From assembly GCA_013399855.1 (NCBI GenBank), contig VXAY01006251.1, positions 63,102-127,101 on the forward strand: a DNA stretch of 64,000 nucleotides, in the 5' to 3' direction. Source of the DNA: Oxyruncus cristatus (taxonomy: Eukaryota > Chordata > Aves > Passeriformes > Cotingidae). Shown here one piece after another: positions 1 through 11,704 of this stretch; position 1 is the stretch's first letter, and every line of letters starts with the position of its first letter. The translations under genes were made by a program, and so were the position numbers. The notes beneath the pieces were generated by a model that was not told the origin of the DNA, did not search any database, and was given only the letters and a program-made list of their open reading frames with translations.

Positions 1-3000
1 CAATCACAGAGAAAGCCTTTGTGCCACACTTGTTTTTTCTCTCATGAAGTGATTATTGAAACATCTAACGATTTTGCTCCTTTGCTTGTTGAAAAATCTT
101 TTATAAGTTTATGATAAACAGGCTTGTAAATTAAATAGATAATCAGACATCTGCATTCTAGAAGGTGAGAGGCAAAGTGTTTTCCCGAATGCCTTGATGA
201 CTGTGAGAACAAAAATATTTTTCTATGATGCATCTTGAAAACACTTAGTGTTTTCCCAGTGTCCTGCAAACAAAAAAACCCACTGCATGCTCCTTGTTAA
301 ATGTTTTTGATAAGATTTTGGGTGTGGGAGGAGGGATGGGAAGATGGAAACCTGGACTCTTGTGGCAGCACTAGACAACTTGCTATTATAGCAGGGCACA
401 AATGGGGCCAGGGTACCACCAGGGTGAACTGTGCTCGTGGTTTCGCATCAGTTACTCTGAGAGCACAAAAGGCAAAGATGAGCCAACAGATGTCACCTTT
501 TGAAAGGTGCTTAGGCCTTGTAATGCCTCACGCTGCTTAAATTTTGTATGATTTACAGCTTCCTCTGGTTTTAGGAGCATTTTGAGAAAGATACATTGGA
601 AGTAGCTAAATTCCTTTATTAGGTTCTTAAATGCCTTTCAAACGCCGGTCCCCGGGGGCCTGCATCCTTTTGGCTGTTGAGGAGGGGAGTCTTGGCTCTC
701 TCTATCACTTTTGAGGTCCCTGTTTATGGTTTTTAAGGATGACCTTTAGCACATGAAGTTGCAGCCACCCGCAGTACTGCCAGCTTCTACCACTTGCTTT
801 CCTCAGCTGCTTGACAGTGCTGTTCCCAAAGCTGGGATGGTAAGTCGGCACGTGGATCCACATCTCAGTTACCTCCTGGCAGTGCAATCTCCATCACCCC
901 TGCCTGAGATACAAACCCCTGGCAGAGGTAGGAGACAGATGCTGAGAGTGAGGATCTGCCTCTGCTGAAACCGTCCTGACTCGTCTGCAAGAACATTGTG
1001 TCATTTTGGCATCGCAGGGCTCAGCACAGCAACGCTCATGTACCATTGGAGCTCTGGGCTGTAAGGGACGTGCCTGAGCTCATGCAGCAATTCAGCAGCA
1101 CCCTGCAGAAGACAGATAAGTCTCCTGACTCCCAGTCCAGTGCTGCATCTGCAGCACCTGCAGACTGGCTTTAATTTCACTTGTTTCGTTCCCAAAAGCA
1201 CAGTTTTTCGTATTCAGTGAAATAAATTGCATTATATATGTCTCTAGCAGTACTTGTAAAACATCAGAACTCCTATTCATAAGCACGTGATTGCCGTTCT
1301 ATTCTTCCATTTGTATTTATTTCTCCCTGCATTTGTCCTTCACGCTTTAAAATGGGTGGCAAAATCCCATTTCATTAAGATAGTAGCAAAGGTAACTAAT
1401 GGCACAGTCTGGCCAAACAAAGGGTGCAGAAAACTTTCAGAACACTCAAGATATTAACACTGTCAAAACAGAAATACAAGAAAGGAGGATGGAAGCCAGG
1501 TGGGTCAAGTTTCTCACTTGTTCTTGGCTTAAAAATACCTGAAGGTGGAAATTTTACACAGGTTGGAGGGAACCATAGTACAGCAGTCTGTGGAGAGCTA
1601 AATATGTTGGGAGACCATCCTTGCACCACTGCAAGTCTTTCCCGGCAGACATCAGCACCCTTCTTCACACCTCCTGAGCTGTACTGTTCTGGTTTCCTGG
1701 TCCTGTGGAGCTTCAGTTGATGTGCAGCAGCCTGCAGGGCCACTCAGTGTCACTGAGTTTTGCTTGTTTGTGTTTGCTGCACAAAGACATGTAGCTCCGC
1801 CCCCCCTTTCTTTCCTCTGAATTTTTTGTACAAGAGACTCTCAATAGCGATAACCTCCAACTCTTTACATGCTTTGCCATGCACAGGGTGACTCAGTCTG
1901 CAGCTTCCTGGTCATTTTGCTCAGATAAATAGAACCCACAGCAGTCCTTGAGCAGCTCTCCTCCTCACTTCTCTCAAAGGCCGTTCTGTCCCCGAGATGA
2001 ACAATTAATACCTCAAATACCTAATTCTACCAGAAATTGCCATCCCAGGCCAGATTTTTTTCTCTGTCACATCCAAAATGAGTGCAGTGGTGATGGGCTC
2101 CACAACACCAGTTACACTCTTGCTCCTGCAAGGAGCAGCAGCCCCTAGGGCTTCTGTATGGAGCCTGACAAGCTGCTCAGTGCCAATTTGGGTCTCGTTT
2201 CGGCCTTTGGCAGACAGGAGGAACTAAGCATGCTAAGACCAATCCTTCACCCTCTGAGACAAGCCAGGTGAATGCATTTCAGAGACTTGTGCACCATTTC
2301 TGAATTAGGGACAAATGTTGCCTTAAAGTATGACCTAAAGAGAGAAGCACAGAGAGCCCCAGATACGCAACACAGATGTCAGCAGCATCCCTTTGAGTGC
2401 GAGGAATGAGGCTCTGAGCGAGTCAAAATCCATGCAGTGCCATTACTGTCAGAGGAGCTCTTCCAGCTGATGTGGTCCTCTCTTCCCATGCTGCCTGATT
2501 ATAGGATGCAGAAAGGGACAGCCTTGAAGATTGCCACGATAGCCCTCAGCTCACACTGGGCTTTGGCTGTCACTGTGTGTAATAATGGGTGAACAGAATT
2601 ATAGCTCACGGTAACAGGATGTATTGATGGGAATGGTTTTTATTTTGGTCAATATTTCAATGAGGTTCCTACCCACTGGCAGAAATGCAGATCAGGGAGG
2701 GGCTGGGCTGATGCAGCAGAAGAAAGGAACATTGCTGGGCTCTGATTGATGCTTTATTGGGCTGTAATACTAGAAGATTTTGCTTGCAAGAATCAAATGT
2801 TGGATCTCTGTCTCTCAGGGGTTTATTTTGCTAGTACCTATGGGAACTAGCTGGGCTGATTGCCTAGAGAAAAGACAAAGCAAGCTAGTCAGGAAGTTTG
2901 TGGTGATTTAAGATAGATGCTGATTAGTGATTCACATTTGTGTGAATAATAAAATAAATACAGAGAATGGGAACAGTTGCTAGTGTATTTCTCTATTGCT

Positions 3001-4720
3001 TCCCAAGCAAAAATAGAGCTGCTGTGGTAAGGCTGAGAATTTTCCCACTGCAGCAGACCTATTTTATTGCAAAGAAGAGAGCATTCCCCTGGAGAGGTAA
3101 AGATGTACAGTACTGTCGATGTTAGAAATTCTGCACTGAGGACGTTTACGTTAGTGAATTGATTGGGAGGGGGAAAAAAAGGTAACTTTTGATTTGAAAC
3201 ATAAACAAGAAATACTCTCGGGGGGGCAAGCAACGAGATGAAAAATTTGGAACACGGCCCCATGGGCGTGCTCCGGCAGTGGGAGAGCTGCAAGAGTTTA
3301 ACACTTAAAACCCTGCCCTGGAGGGACAAGGCTGGTGAGATTTGCTCTCTAGATACAGCCCTACAGCACTGCTGCTGGCCTGGGTCAAGAGACAAGCAGC
3401 CTCTCATTATCTCTTTTTTTCTGCTGGAATTCACTCAATTATGGGCAAATTCTGGGAAAAAGTTATTTGCTGGACTTTATTGTGAATCTTTCGAAATGTG
3501 CTGTCTGCTTTCAGTGAATGAAAGTACCATGATTTGACACCTGAAGCTTTATTTCCTGCCTTTAAAGCAGAATGGGTCATTTTCCAGCAGACTGTATCTT
3601 CTTCAAAAGGCTATTGTACTGCAGAATTAAATGCCCTGCCTCAGGAAACACCATTAGAGACTCTGAACTTCTTAAGTGACTCCATAAAATTCAGAGGTTA
3701 GGAATTGAGAGACCTGCAGGTTTTCAGCCTGGCCTGAAGAAAAAGCTTGTTTCTGTAACAGAGTCAGAGAAGTCCTGGAGTCAGACAGTCTCCATTGGTG
3801 GTGGAGAAGACCTCCCTTTCGGGCCGGTGCAACTTCTGGTGGAGCCAGGAGACATTTAACAGCGAGGGGAACAGAGCCACTCCTCTGGAAGGGAGGTTTC
3901 ACCGAAGAGACTTTTGGGTCTAACCTGAAGCTCCTTTCTCTTAGGGGCCAGAGGCACCCTGCCATCGAGGCTGGGCCATGTCAGGTCTAAACAGCACCAT
4001 GAGCTTTTTTGAAGTCACATTGTCATTTGTTCCCAACCTCCTTTATAGAGCTGTGTGACACACTGTATGTTTTCAGATAGCTCAAATAGCCTTTTGCTTT
4101 CCTTGCACGTCTGCAAATGCACTTCTTGATATCTTCTTTCCTTTACAATGATGAATTTGGGCATATCTTCTCCTGCATTGATTTCTTTACCTGCCTTCTC
4201 TTTTTTTGCCTCTCTGCCTGCACCACCAACTTCTGTTCTCTTTTCATACTTCCTTCTTTCTTTGGGATTTCTCACCAGAAGTCACTGATCATGCCAAGAG
4301 GATTTTTCCAAGCCTGGGATTTTGCTGCACGATCAGAGCAGACTCTAAGAGTGTCTAAGAGAGAGAAATCATAATGGAAAATAGCTGCAGTATTCTAGTT
4401 CTGTTCACACAGCTCTTAAAATAGAAAGAAAGGACTCTTTGTAGGCTGCAGTTCAGATATTTGTCTGATGCCTTGCTAAAAAGACATCTGACTCATGAGC
4501 CCAGTCGGATTTAGCTGCAGCGTTTAGAGATGCCACCACACTGAACTGTCTGCCCTCCCCTTTGACCATCAGATACTGTCCTTGTACCAGAAATAGAGGG
4601 AAACTGTTGTCCTCATCTTAACCTCCCCATCCTTGTCACCATTCACAGTATCAGCTTAGGACACTGGTGATGACAGGTTTGCTCTAAAGAACTGCTCTGC
4701 GAATTGAGGCGAAAACCTGC
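1..4720. other. Unique non-coding sequence, nothing gene-like seen
   Basis: I see only short open stretches on both strands that lack convincing splice sites or a recognisable protein family. The sequence is AT-rich with scattered pyrimidine runs, such as 4,134-4,262, and no clear interspersed repeat. It reads as intron or intergenic DNA. Confidence 0.6.
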
Positions 4721-4739
4721 CTTTTTTTTTCTTCTGCAG

Positions 4740-5143
4740 GGTAACTAACTCAGGCATAGGGGTGCAGAGGGCACTTGGGAATCTGTGAGTTTGGCTCTGA
4801 TCTGCACAGAGTTGCCCACACAATGAAAAGTTATGGCTTGCTGGGAGCTATCTGGGCCTTTTTTTTTTGGCATCTCTGCAGCCTCAGAATACTGAGGGGA
4901 GCAGTTCCCTGTGAAATACAGGTGCAGGCTTCCTGCAGCCACCTGCAGTTAGCTGTGCAGAGTGCAGAGGGCAGAATGGAAATGCCTTTTGAATATGAAT
5001 TGGACTTTGAGATGATGATTGAATTTTTCATTGCAACCCCACGTGTCCAGCATTATAGGTGCAGGAATAAAATTGTGAGATGTTGTTGGCAGCATCTGCA
5101 GATAGACAGGGAGCACAAGAATGGGCTCGTGGGGGTGGCATAA
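4740..5143 (+). CDS. Doubtful exon-like ORF with hydrophobic N-terminus
   Basis: A long pyrimidine tract ending in CTGCAG (about 4,720-4,739) makes a good 3' splice acceptor. The first ATG of the open frame is at 4,822 with A at position -3, a favourable start context. From there the frame runs 106 codons to TAA at 5,141-5,143. The first 25 or so residues look like a signal peptide or membrane anchor: a Lys near the start, then a Leu/Ala/Trp/Phe-rich core. Several Cys follow, and the C-terminal half is mixed and charged. A weak donor (CAG|GTGCAG) lies at about 4,920, so only the first 33 codons might belong to an exon. I recognise no family. Chance is a real alternative, because an open stretch of this size is not rare in 64 kb and the Phe run comes from a poly-T tract. 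Confidence is low. Confidence 0.12.
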
Positions 5144-8059
5144 GCAGGGTCCCTGGCCCTGCCTAGGGCCAGAGGAGGGGTTCATGGCTCTGCAGTGGTC
5201 CTTCAGGCAGCTGTGTGTGGGGCAGAGGGTCTCCTTTTCCACTGCTGTGAATCCAGCAACTTCCTCCAGCACTGAATTCTCTCTGCACTTAGACTGACAC
5301 AGATAATGAAAGCAGAGACATTAATTTGGGTCACAGAGAATAAGTAATGCCAAGCTGGAATGTAACTTAAGCTACACAAGAAATAAGGCTTTGGTCTGAA
5401 TACAAGTGCATCAGGCAAATTGTTTTTAATCTATCCAAGGTGGCTGGCAGGATAACCAGAACTTCGACCCTGTCCATCCACCTTGAGTACGACCTGTGCT
5501 GGACATGAGTCCAGGTCAGTCCGTCAGTCCTGCAGATGCTCACTGAGATCGCAGGGTTTGTCTCAAGGACAGGACAGGAACAAGCTGGTGTCACCCCCAG
5601 CACTGGGCAACACTGTTCATGGAGCTTAGGAGGGGTAAGGAGCCCTTTTATTGCTGGGATCACTCCATTCCCTGTGGCTGTGGGAGCTCAAGGGACATGG
5701 GAGCTTGTAACATGGTGCCTTGTGCAGAAAGACAGGAATGAGGGGTGTACCCAGCACATTTCAGCTGGCTGCAGATGAGCCATCTGGTGCTAATGACTTC
5801 CCCAGACTTCTGCTGTGCATCGGGTCTGAACTTCCAACCCAGAGGTGAAAGGTTCCCTCACTTACTGGGCTATTAATTGTCCATTTTTTTCTTAAGTGGC
5901 AATTAATGGGAAGCCAGAGCTGGAGCTTGTAAATGGGAGGAGCCTTACAAAAAAAAGATTAATAAACAGTGGAGGAAAGGGCTTGGTAGGGCGTGAGATC
6001 TGTGCAGTTCATGCACACAGCCTATTGTCACAAACTTTGACAAACAGCTGGTCCAGGGCAGAAAGTCCCACAGGGCCTCTGCTTTAGCCCAAGCTTTTTT
6101 TCGCCCTTTCCTGAACAGCAATTTTCAGTAAAGGGTAGCTCTTCAGTGTTTCAGTTCTGCATTTCCACCCGAAACCAAAGTGCATGGAGGTAACACAGCG
6201 AGGAATTTCACTGTAACATGCTTCAGCACAAGACTTGGATGCTCATCGTCAGGTTAAAAGGCACATTATTCATGGGAGAAAAGATTCCAGTGCAGTTTCT
6301 AGGGTTACCTCGCTACAATTCATATTTCTTTGCCATTCATCAGACCCCTTCTTCTCCGTGCATGAGTAGGCTCCTCATTTGCAGCGTATGCAGCAGGCAT
6401 GCTCCAAACAGCAGGAGGAATGGGCTAAAATAGAGGTTATCAGTGACTTACCCAGAGACTCTGCAGAGGTTTTATGTGACCCTGTGCTTTCTCATCCAGA
6501 GGAACATGCTCAAGTGAGCAGAAGGTATCTGCTCACTGGAGACACTGCTTAGATGCTGAGCCTGCTACAGACCGTGCTCACACCCAAGGTGCTGTGGCAC
6601 TCAATGCAACCAAAATTTGTTTTAGAGGTGGGAAGATGTTTTTTCAGACATTGCATGATAATGGAGGCTTTTCAGCTCACTGGGACTGTGGTGGCTATTT
6701 TTAGTTGATCTTTTAAGCACCAGAAGAAAGCTGTTAGAGCTGCCACTGAGGAGGAATAAATATCATGAGAAGCCATTTCACAGAGGAGCTGCCTGACTTG
6801 GTGAGCCAGACAGTTTTGGATGTCTGCTGTGTCATGGCTGTCACATTGCAATCCTGTTTTCTCTAGACTTGAATGGTCCACTGTCCTCTCCATCAGGGCA
6901 GCCTTCAAGGGAGCCCTGCCTGGACTCAGAGGTGTGATCGACAGCACAGGTAGCTCCTGATAGCTGAAGGTTTTATCCAAAGCTTGCTGGCCCCAGGGGA
7001 AAGATCCTTGTTGATCACGCTGCCAACCTTCCCACTCCACACGGACACAGGCTCTTGTCTAGCTTCACAGTTGATTATTTTTAACTAGGGGAAGGAGCTA
7101 ATACTAGTGATATTTTGTTGTGCAGGATGTGCCTGACACGCTCAGAAAACGGGTTTATTCAACGTACAATCCATATAGATTTTCAGCAGCTTTTCTCAGC
7201 ATTACCCAAGGCTCAAGCATCATTGATTTCTCAAGTGCCTTGGAAAACATAACAGTAACGTAGAAGAAACAGTGTGTCCATCAGGCTCTCTCGGAGTGGC
7301 AGGGCCATTGTTTTCAGACCAATAGAGCTGGTAGGTGCTATAGCTGTGTTATAAGAGCACAGAAGTTTCACATCTCCACTAATGTGTTTATGTGGCTGCT
7401 ACAGACAGGGCACAGCCATCTGTAGCGTTAGTGCAAGTGCTTTTCCATTCTTTGCATAAATTAGGAGAAACATATTATTTCATAAACTGCTGCTTATACA
7501 AGTTCTGGCAGAGGATCAAAGTTCAAAAAAATGTATTTATTTTTTAAAGAGTGTGAAATGAAAAGTAAGGGCTGGGACAAAAATTCAACCTTGGAGCTAT
7601 TTTTCAGGTTACAGGCGGAAAACACATCATAATTTTACCGGCAATGAAGAGAATCCCTGGAGTTAATTATAACGGCACTTTCTCATAGCTGGAGCGAAGC
7701 TCTATGTGTCAGCACTTCTGCTCCTTTCAGGGCTCTACAAATGGTGCCATTTTAGGTGCCAAGGCACACACACAAATGCAAGATTTAAGGGGAAATCATT
7801 CTAAAAAATTGTAATTTTAGGGATGAAATGAAAACCAAAATGTTGACCACTTCAACTCAGTTTTCTCCCTGTTTGCATTCAAAAAGATCTGCACTGGAAA
7901 ACACATAGGCCAGCAAAATGGGGGGAGGGGGGTAAAATGCCATTAGCACATGACAGAACTTGTTTTATTTATTTATTAGTGGATGCCTCATGTATGAGAT
8001 AAGACAGGAGCAACACTTCACATCTTTGGCTGCTGTTCAGCAAAACCCTGAAGGACATG
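5144..8059. other. Unique non-coding sequence
   Basis: No gene or clear repeat is visible. The part around 7,440-7,720 is AT-rich with several TAAT/ATTA cores and looks like the sort of sequence found in conserved enhancers, but conservation cannot be judged from one genome. A G6-A-G6 run lies at 7,920-7,932. Confidence 0.5.
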
Positions 8060-8123
8060 TTTCACTTTGAGCATCTTATGCATTCTTCACTTTAAGCACC
8101 TTAAGCATTCTCCACTTTAAGTG
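8060..8123. repeat. Degenerate 25-bp tandem repeat, about 2.5 copies
   Basis: Three successive segments share a core close to TTCACTTTAAGCACCTTA. They start at about 8,062, 8,086 and 8,111, and the copies differ at several positions. The array is short and probably arose by local slippage. I see no coding or regulatory role. Confidence 0.7.
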
Positions 8124-11100
8124 AATAAAGCTACTCATGTGCTTGACACAGATGGAGAAAAGGGAGAGCATGGAAGCTGGTGTCACAGGGAAACCTAATG
8201 ACAACCTGGGGCTGCAAAAGAGTGCCCAATATGCATATATATATGCATAAGTTTTATCCGAATCTGTATCAACCATATACACAATTAATATTTTCCTTTA
8301 ACTTACTGGACAATGTTGTCTTCACAACCTCCTCCATTTCTGGGATTTAATGATTCTGTGCAGCAGAACTGGACATCTCACAGCTTATTTCTCCCCTTTT
8401 TCTCAAACAAGAAGAAGATAAGCACAGTAGATTTCTGCCTAAGGATTTTTGGAAACTCCATTCATTCATTCTGTCATTTGAAGTAATCAGTTAGTGGATG
8501 AGCAAAAGCACAAATAATTATATACACATCTCTTTACTGTCCAGCTCCTCACCTCTCTGCGCTGCAACAATGGAAGTGATGAAAGTTTTAACAGGTTGGA
8601 ACCAGCTCCACCTGGTTTGAGAGCCACCAGCCAGCAGCCAACAGGCTTTCTTAGTCCAGTTAAGATGTGTTTAAGTGCAGACATTTGGATTTGGAAACAA
8701 CTGTCGTGTTTTCCAACACTACAGTCATCCCCTCAATATGTTTATAATGTTGTCACCTGCTAGGTTTCCACCCCAGCTTTGCTGGGCCAAATCTGCAGGG
8801 CAATAAGGAACAAGCAGGTGATGCTGAGCCATGCCAACCTCCACCTCCTGAGCTGGTCACAAAATGCAGGGGAAACGTTACCATAACTGCCTTTTCCCAG
8901 ATCATATGTTGGAGGTTGGATAGCTGGTCCTCTTCCCACCCATTTGTGCTGCTCAGAAGGCACAGAGAACAAACAAAGCTGCCCAAATTAAGCTGTCAAA
9001 AACTCCCCACAACAACAGGAGCTTTCTTAGGTGACAAGAGGCTGGCACAGCCACCTTTCTGCCAGCCTACAAAATTCAGTATAATAAGCAAGCCACGGAG
9101 AGGATAAGGCAGGCTGTGTGGCACACTGGCACATCCTTGGCAGCGGCAGCAGTTGGAGTCAGGAAAATGAACACACTGTCCCATTAGAGGCACTTGACTT
9201 GCTGGCTCATGTCCCTGTGGAGTCCTTTGTGGACACAGCAGAGCACAGACATTCAGGGCAGCTCCCAGCCCTGCTCTAAATCAACTTCTGACAGGACACT
9301 GCCGTTCCCCAGACTAAGAGGTGATGAAACCAGGATGGTGTGAATCCCCCTGTTAACAGACCCCCTTAATCCATTCTAGGTTTTGCAGAGCTCCCTGGGC
9401 CAGGAGTGAGAGCAGAAAGGAGCTTTACACTGTGCCTGTTCACCCTGCACTCTGCTGAGCTAAGAGGGAACTGAAAGCAAAGCTGAAAACCAACCCTAAA
9501 CCCTTTTATTCAGATAACCCTCCCCCCATAACACAAAGCATCTCCCCAGCTCAGGTGCAGCAAAGCCTTCTTTCCTTCCTTATTTCCAGGACCTGTTTTG
9601 CCCACTCTCTCTGCCTCCTCTCCTCTCCCCCCTCCACTGAGCAGCTGCCAAGGGCATTTGCTATGCAGCTTGGCCCTTAACGTTTTGCCCTAAGCAAGCA
9701 GCCAGGACTCCAGCTGCCTGACTCCACTGCAGCTGGATGCTTACAGAGAGCTTCAGATTCCCAACTCGAGATAAGCCAAGATAGCAATGCTGAAAATACA
9801 TTCAAACTGAGGCTTGTATCTGGGTCACGGAGCTGCCAAAACCACCCCCGTTCTGTTGAAACAGCTATTGAATTTGCTTCTAGAAGGAAAAAGACAGTAA
9901 CATGCCAAGTGACACTAATTGTTAGGCAGCACTGAGCAAGTATAATGCGCTCCTACAAATTATCTGGGAACATTTTTTTTTCCCCTTTTTTTTAATGCAT
10001 TTTGAGGGAGGAATGGGGAAGTTGATCAAGGTGACTGCATAATCCATGAAAATCTGTGAAAAGGCCTAGCTCTTCCAGGGGAACACTTTAGAAGAAAAAA
10101 AATGTTACCTCTGGGTTAGACATTTGTGGGGAAAATGTCAATAAGGTCTTGCAGGTTTGAGGACAACAAAATCCCTGAAAATCACCAAAACCATCATCAC
10201 CTTCTATGCCAAAGTTATCAACTCAGCACAGGGAGAGGACTGGCTTTCCTTTGCACCACTTTCAGCACTGATTAGGAAGGTGGAGACGGCTTTAGGAGAA
10301 AGACAGCCCCTGTTTTGGAAATGGTGCTAAACCACAGATAATTCAACAGTAGCAGTTCTTTACTTTCTTTGAGCTATACACATAGACTTATCTTCACCGT
10401 CATGAGTTTAGAAAAGAGATACCAACCTACCAAAAAAGCCAAAATTTGCCCTGGATAGCGTTGGCATGGTGGATTTGGCAAAGATGATATAAAACACTGC
10501 TGAGCTTAATGTCCTGCAGAAAAATCCCATTGGATAGATTGCTTACTCTAACAATTTTCAGACTAGTAAATTGAGGGCCAGGAGGTTTTGTTTCTGTGTC
10601 TTTTATCAAGTCTTGATACAAAGGATTTCACACCTGCATCTGTTCCTCTTTCCCAAATTAAGCAGTAGGGTATTCAGCCATGAGGAATCCACATGATTAC
10701 TCAGGGACAAAAGAGCTGTTTAGCTTAAATAAAGGTGGCAGAACTTGGTGATTAATTTGTCTCCTTTGTTTCTCTAGTTGAGGAAGAAAGAGAAAAAGGC
10801 AGAGAAGGAGTAATTACACTGAACTGCACAAAGAGAGTTTTGCAGCGGTGAATTCATGAGCATTTTCAAGCTGATGGAAGATCACCAGTTGGGAGATGGT
10901 TCCTAAATACAGGGTAGAACTATTTGAAGGCAGGAATACGTGACATAGCAGTGGAAGAGTGGTGTGTTCAGCTTATTTGTGCTTATGTGTGCTTTTTGGT
11001 CATTTTTTAGAAAGCTGTATGTGAATGTTGTAGTGGTTATGGAACGTGGCACATGGAGAGAGGCTGTCATGCACCTACCCTGGCTGCTGGGTAATACAGA

Positions 11101-11687
11101 TGTGCTGCAGATGTGTGTGGCTGCACTGAGGTTTGGGTTGTACTTCTACCATTGAGACTTTTCCAGGTTTGGAGAAAGCATTTACACGATTTTGAAACCT
11201 GTGACTTAACAATCCCAGCTGCTGCTCTAAGTCCAGTACCGTCAGTGGGAGACTGACTCTGGCAAGGCTACAAGTTCCTCTCGGGAAGGGACATGGACAT
11301 TTCACCTTATCCATTTAGCTTTTTCATTAGATGGGCCTTGTTTAGAGATAAGAATGTGCACAAGTCTCCAAGACCTTTAACAAGGGAAAAGAAGAGGGAA
11401 GCAGACTTCCAGATGAAGTATTAGACATGTGATGTGAAATCATTTGGGAACTCGTGTTCCCTGATCTTTGCTGGCTCTGGCACGAGCAGCTGGAGGCTGC
11501 TTCTGAAGGAGCAGTGGCAGCAGGGCAGCTTCACTGCTCGGCAAGAACTGACACCATTTAGTGCAATGGTTATCTACCTCAAATCCAATTGCTCTCATGC
11601 CATAAAACACATGCTGATTTTCAGTGCTTTCACTAGGGAAATACGCTTGGGTTGTTTTCCCATTTATTTATACTCTTTCTAGGTGGG
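8124..11687. other. Unique non-coding sequence
   Basis: No supported gene. A perfect 20-bp AT-rich palindrome sits at 8,230-8,249, and pyrimidine-rich patches occur at 9,567-9,640 and 9,969-9,993. Open frames here are short, without credible splice context. Confidence 0.55.
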
Positions 11688-11704
11688 AAAAAAAAAAAAA
11701 AAAA
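11688..11704. repeat. Poly-A tract (A17)
   Basis: An uninterrupted A17 run is followed by an A/G-rich stretch to about 11,727. I do not recognise the sequence before it as a retroposon, so this is listed as simple sequence only. Confidence 0.85.

Noticed and set aside
7920..7932. G6-A-G6 run as a G-quadruplex
   Set aside because: Only two G-runs are present, so the usual four-run motif is not met.
8230..8249. Perfect 20-bp palindrome of TATGCATATA type
   Set aside because: It is pure AT/TGCA alternation, expected by chance in AT-rich DNA, and is not placed near any other signal.
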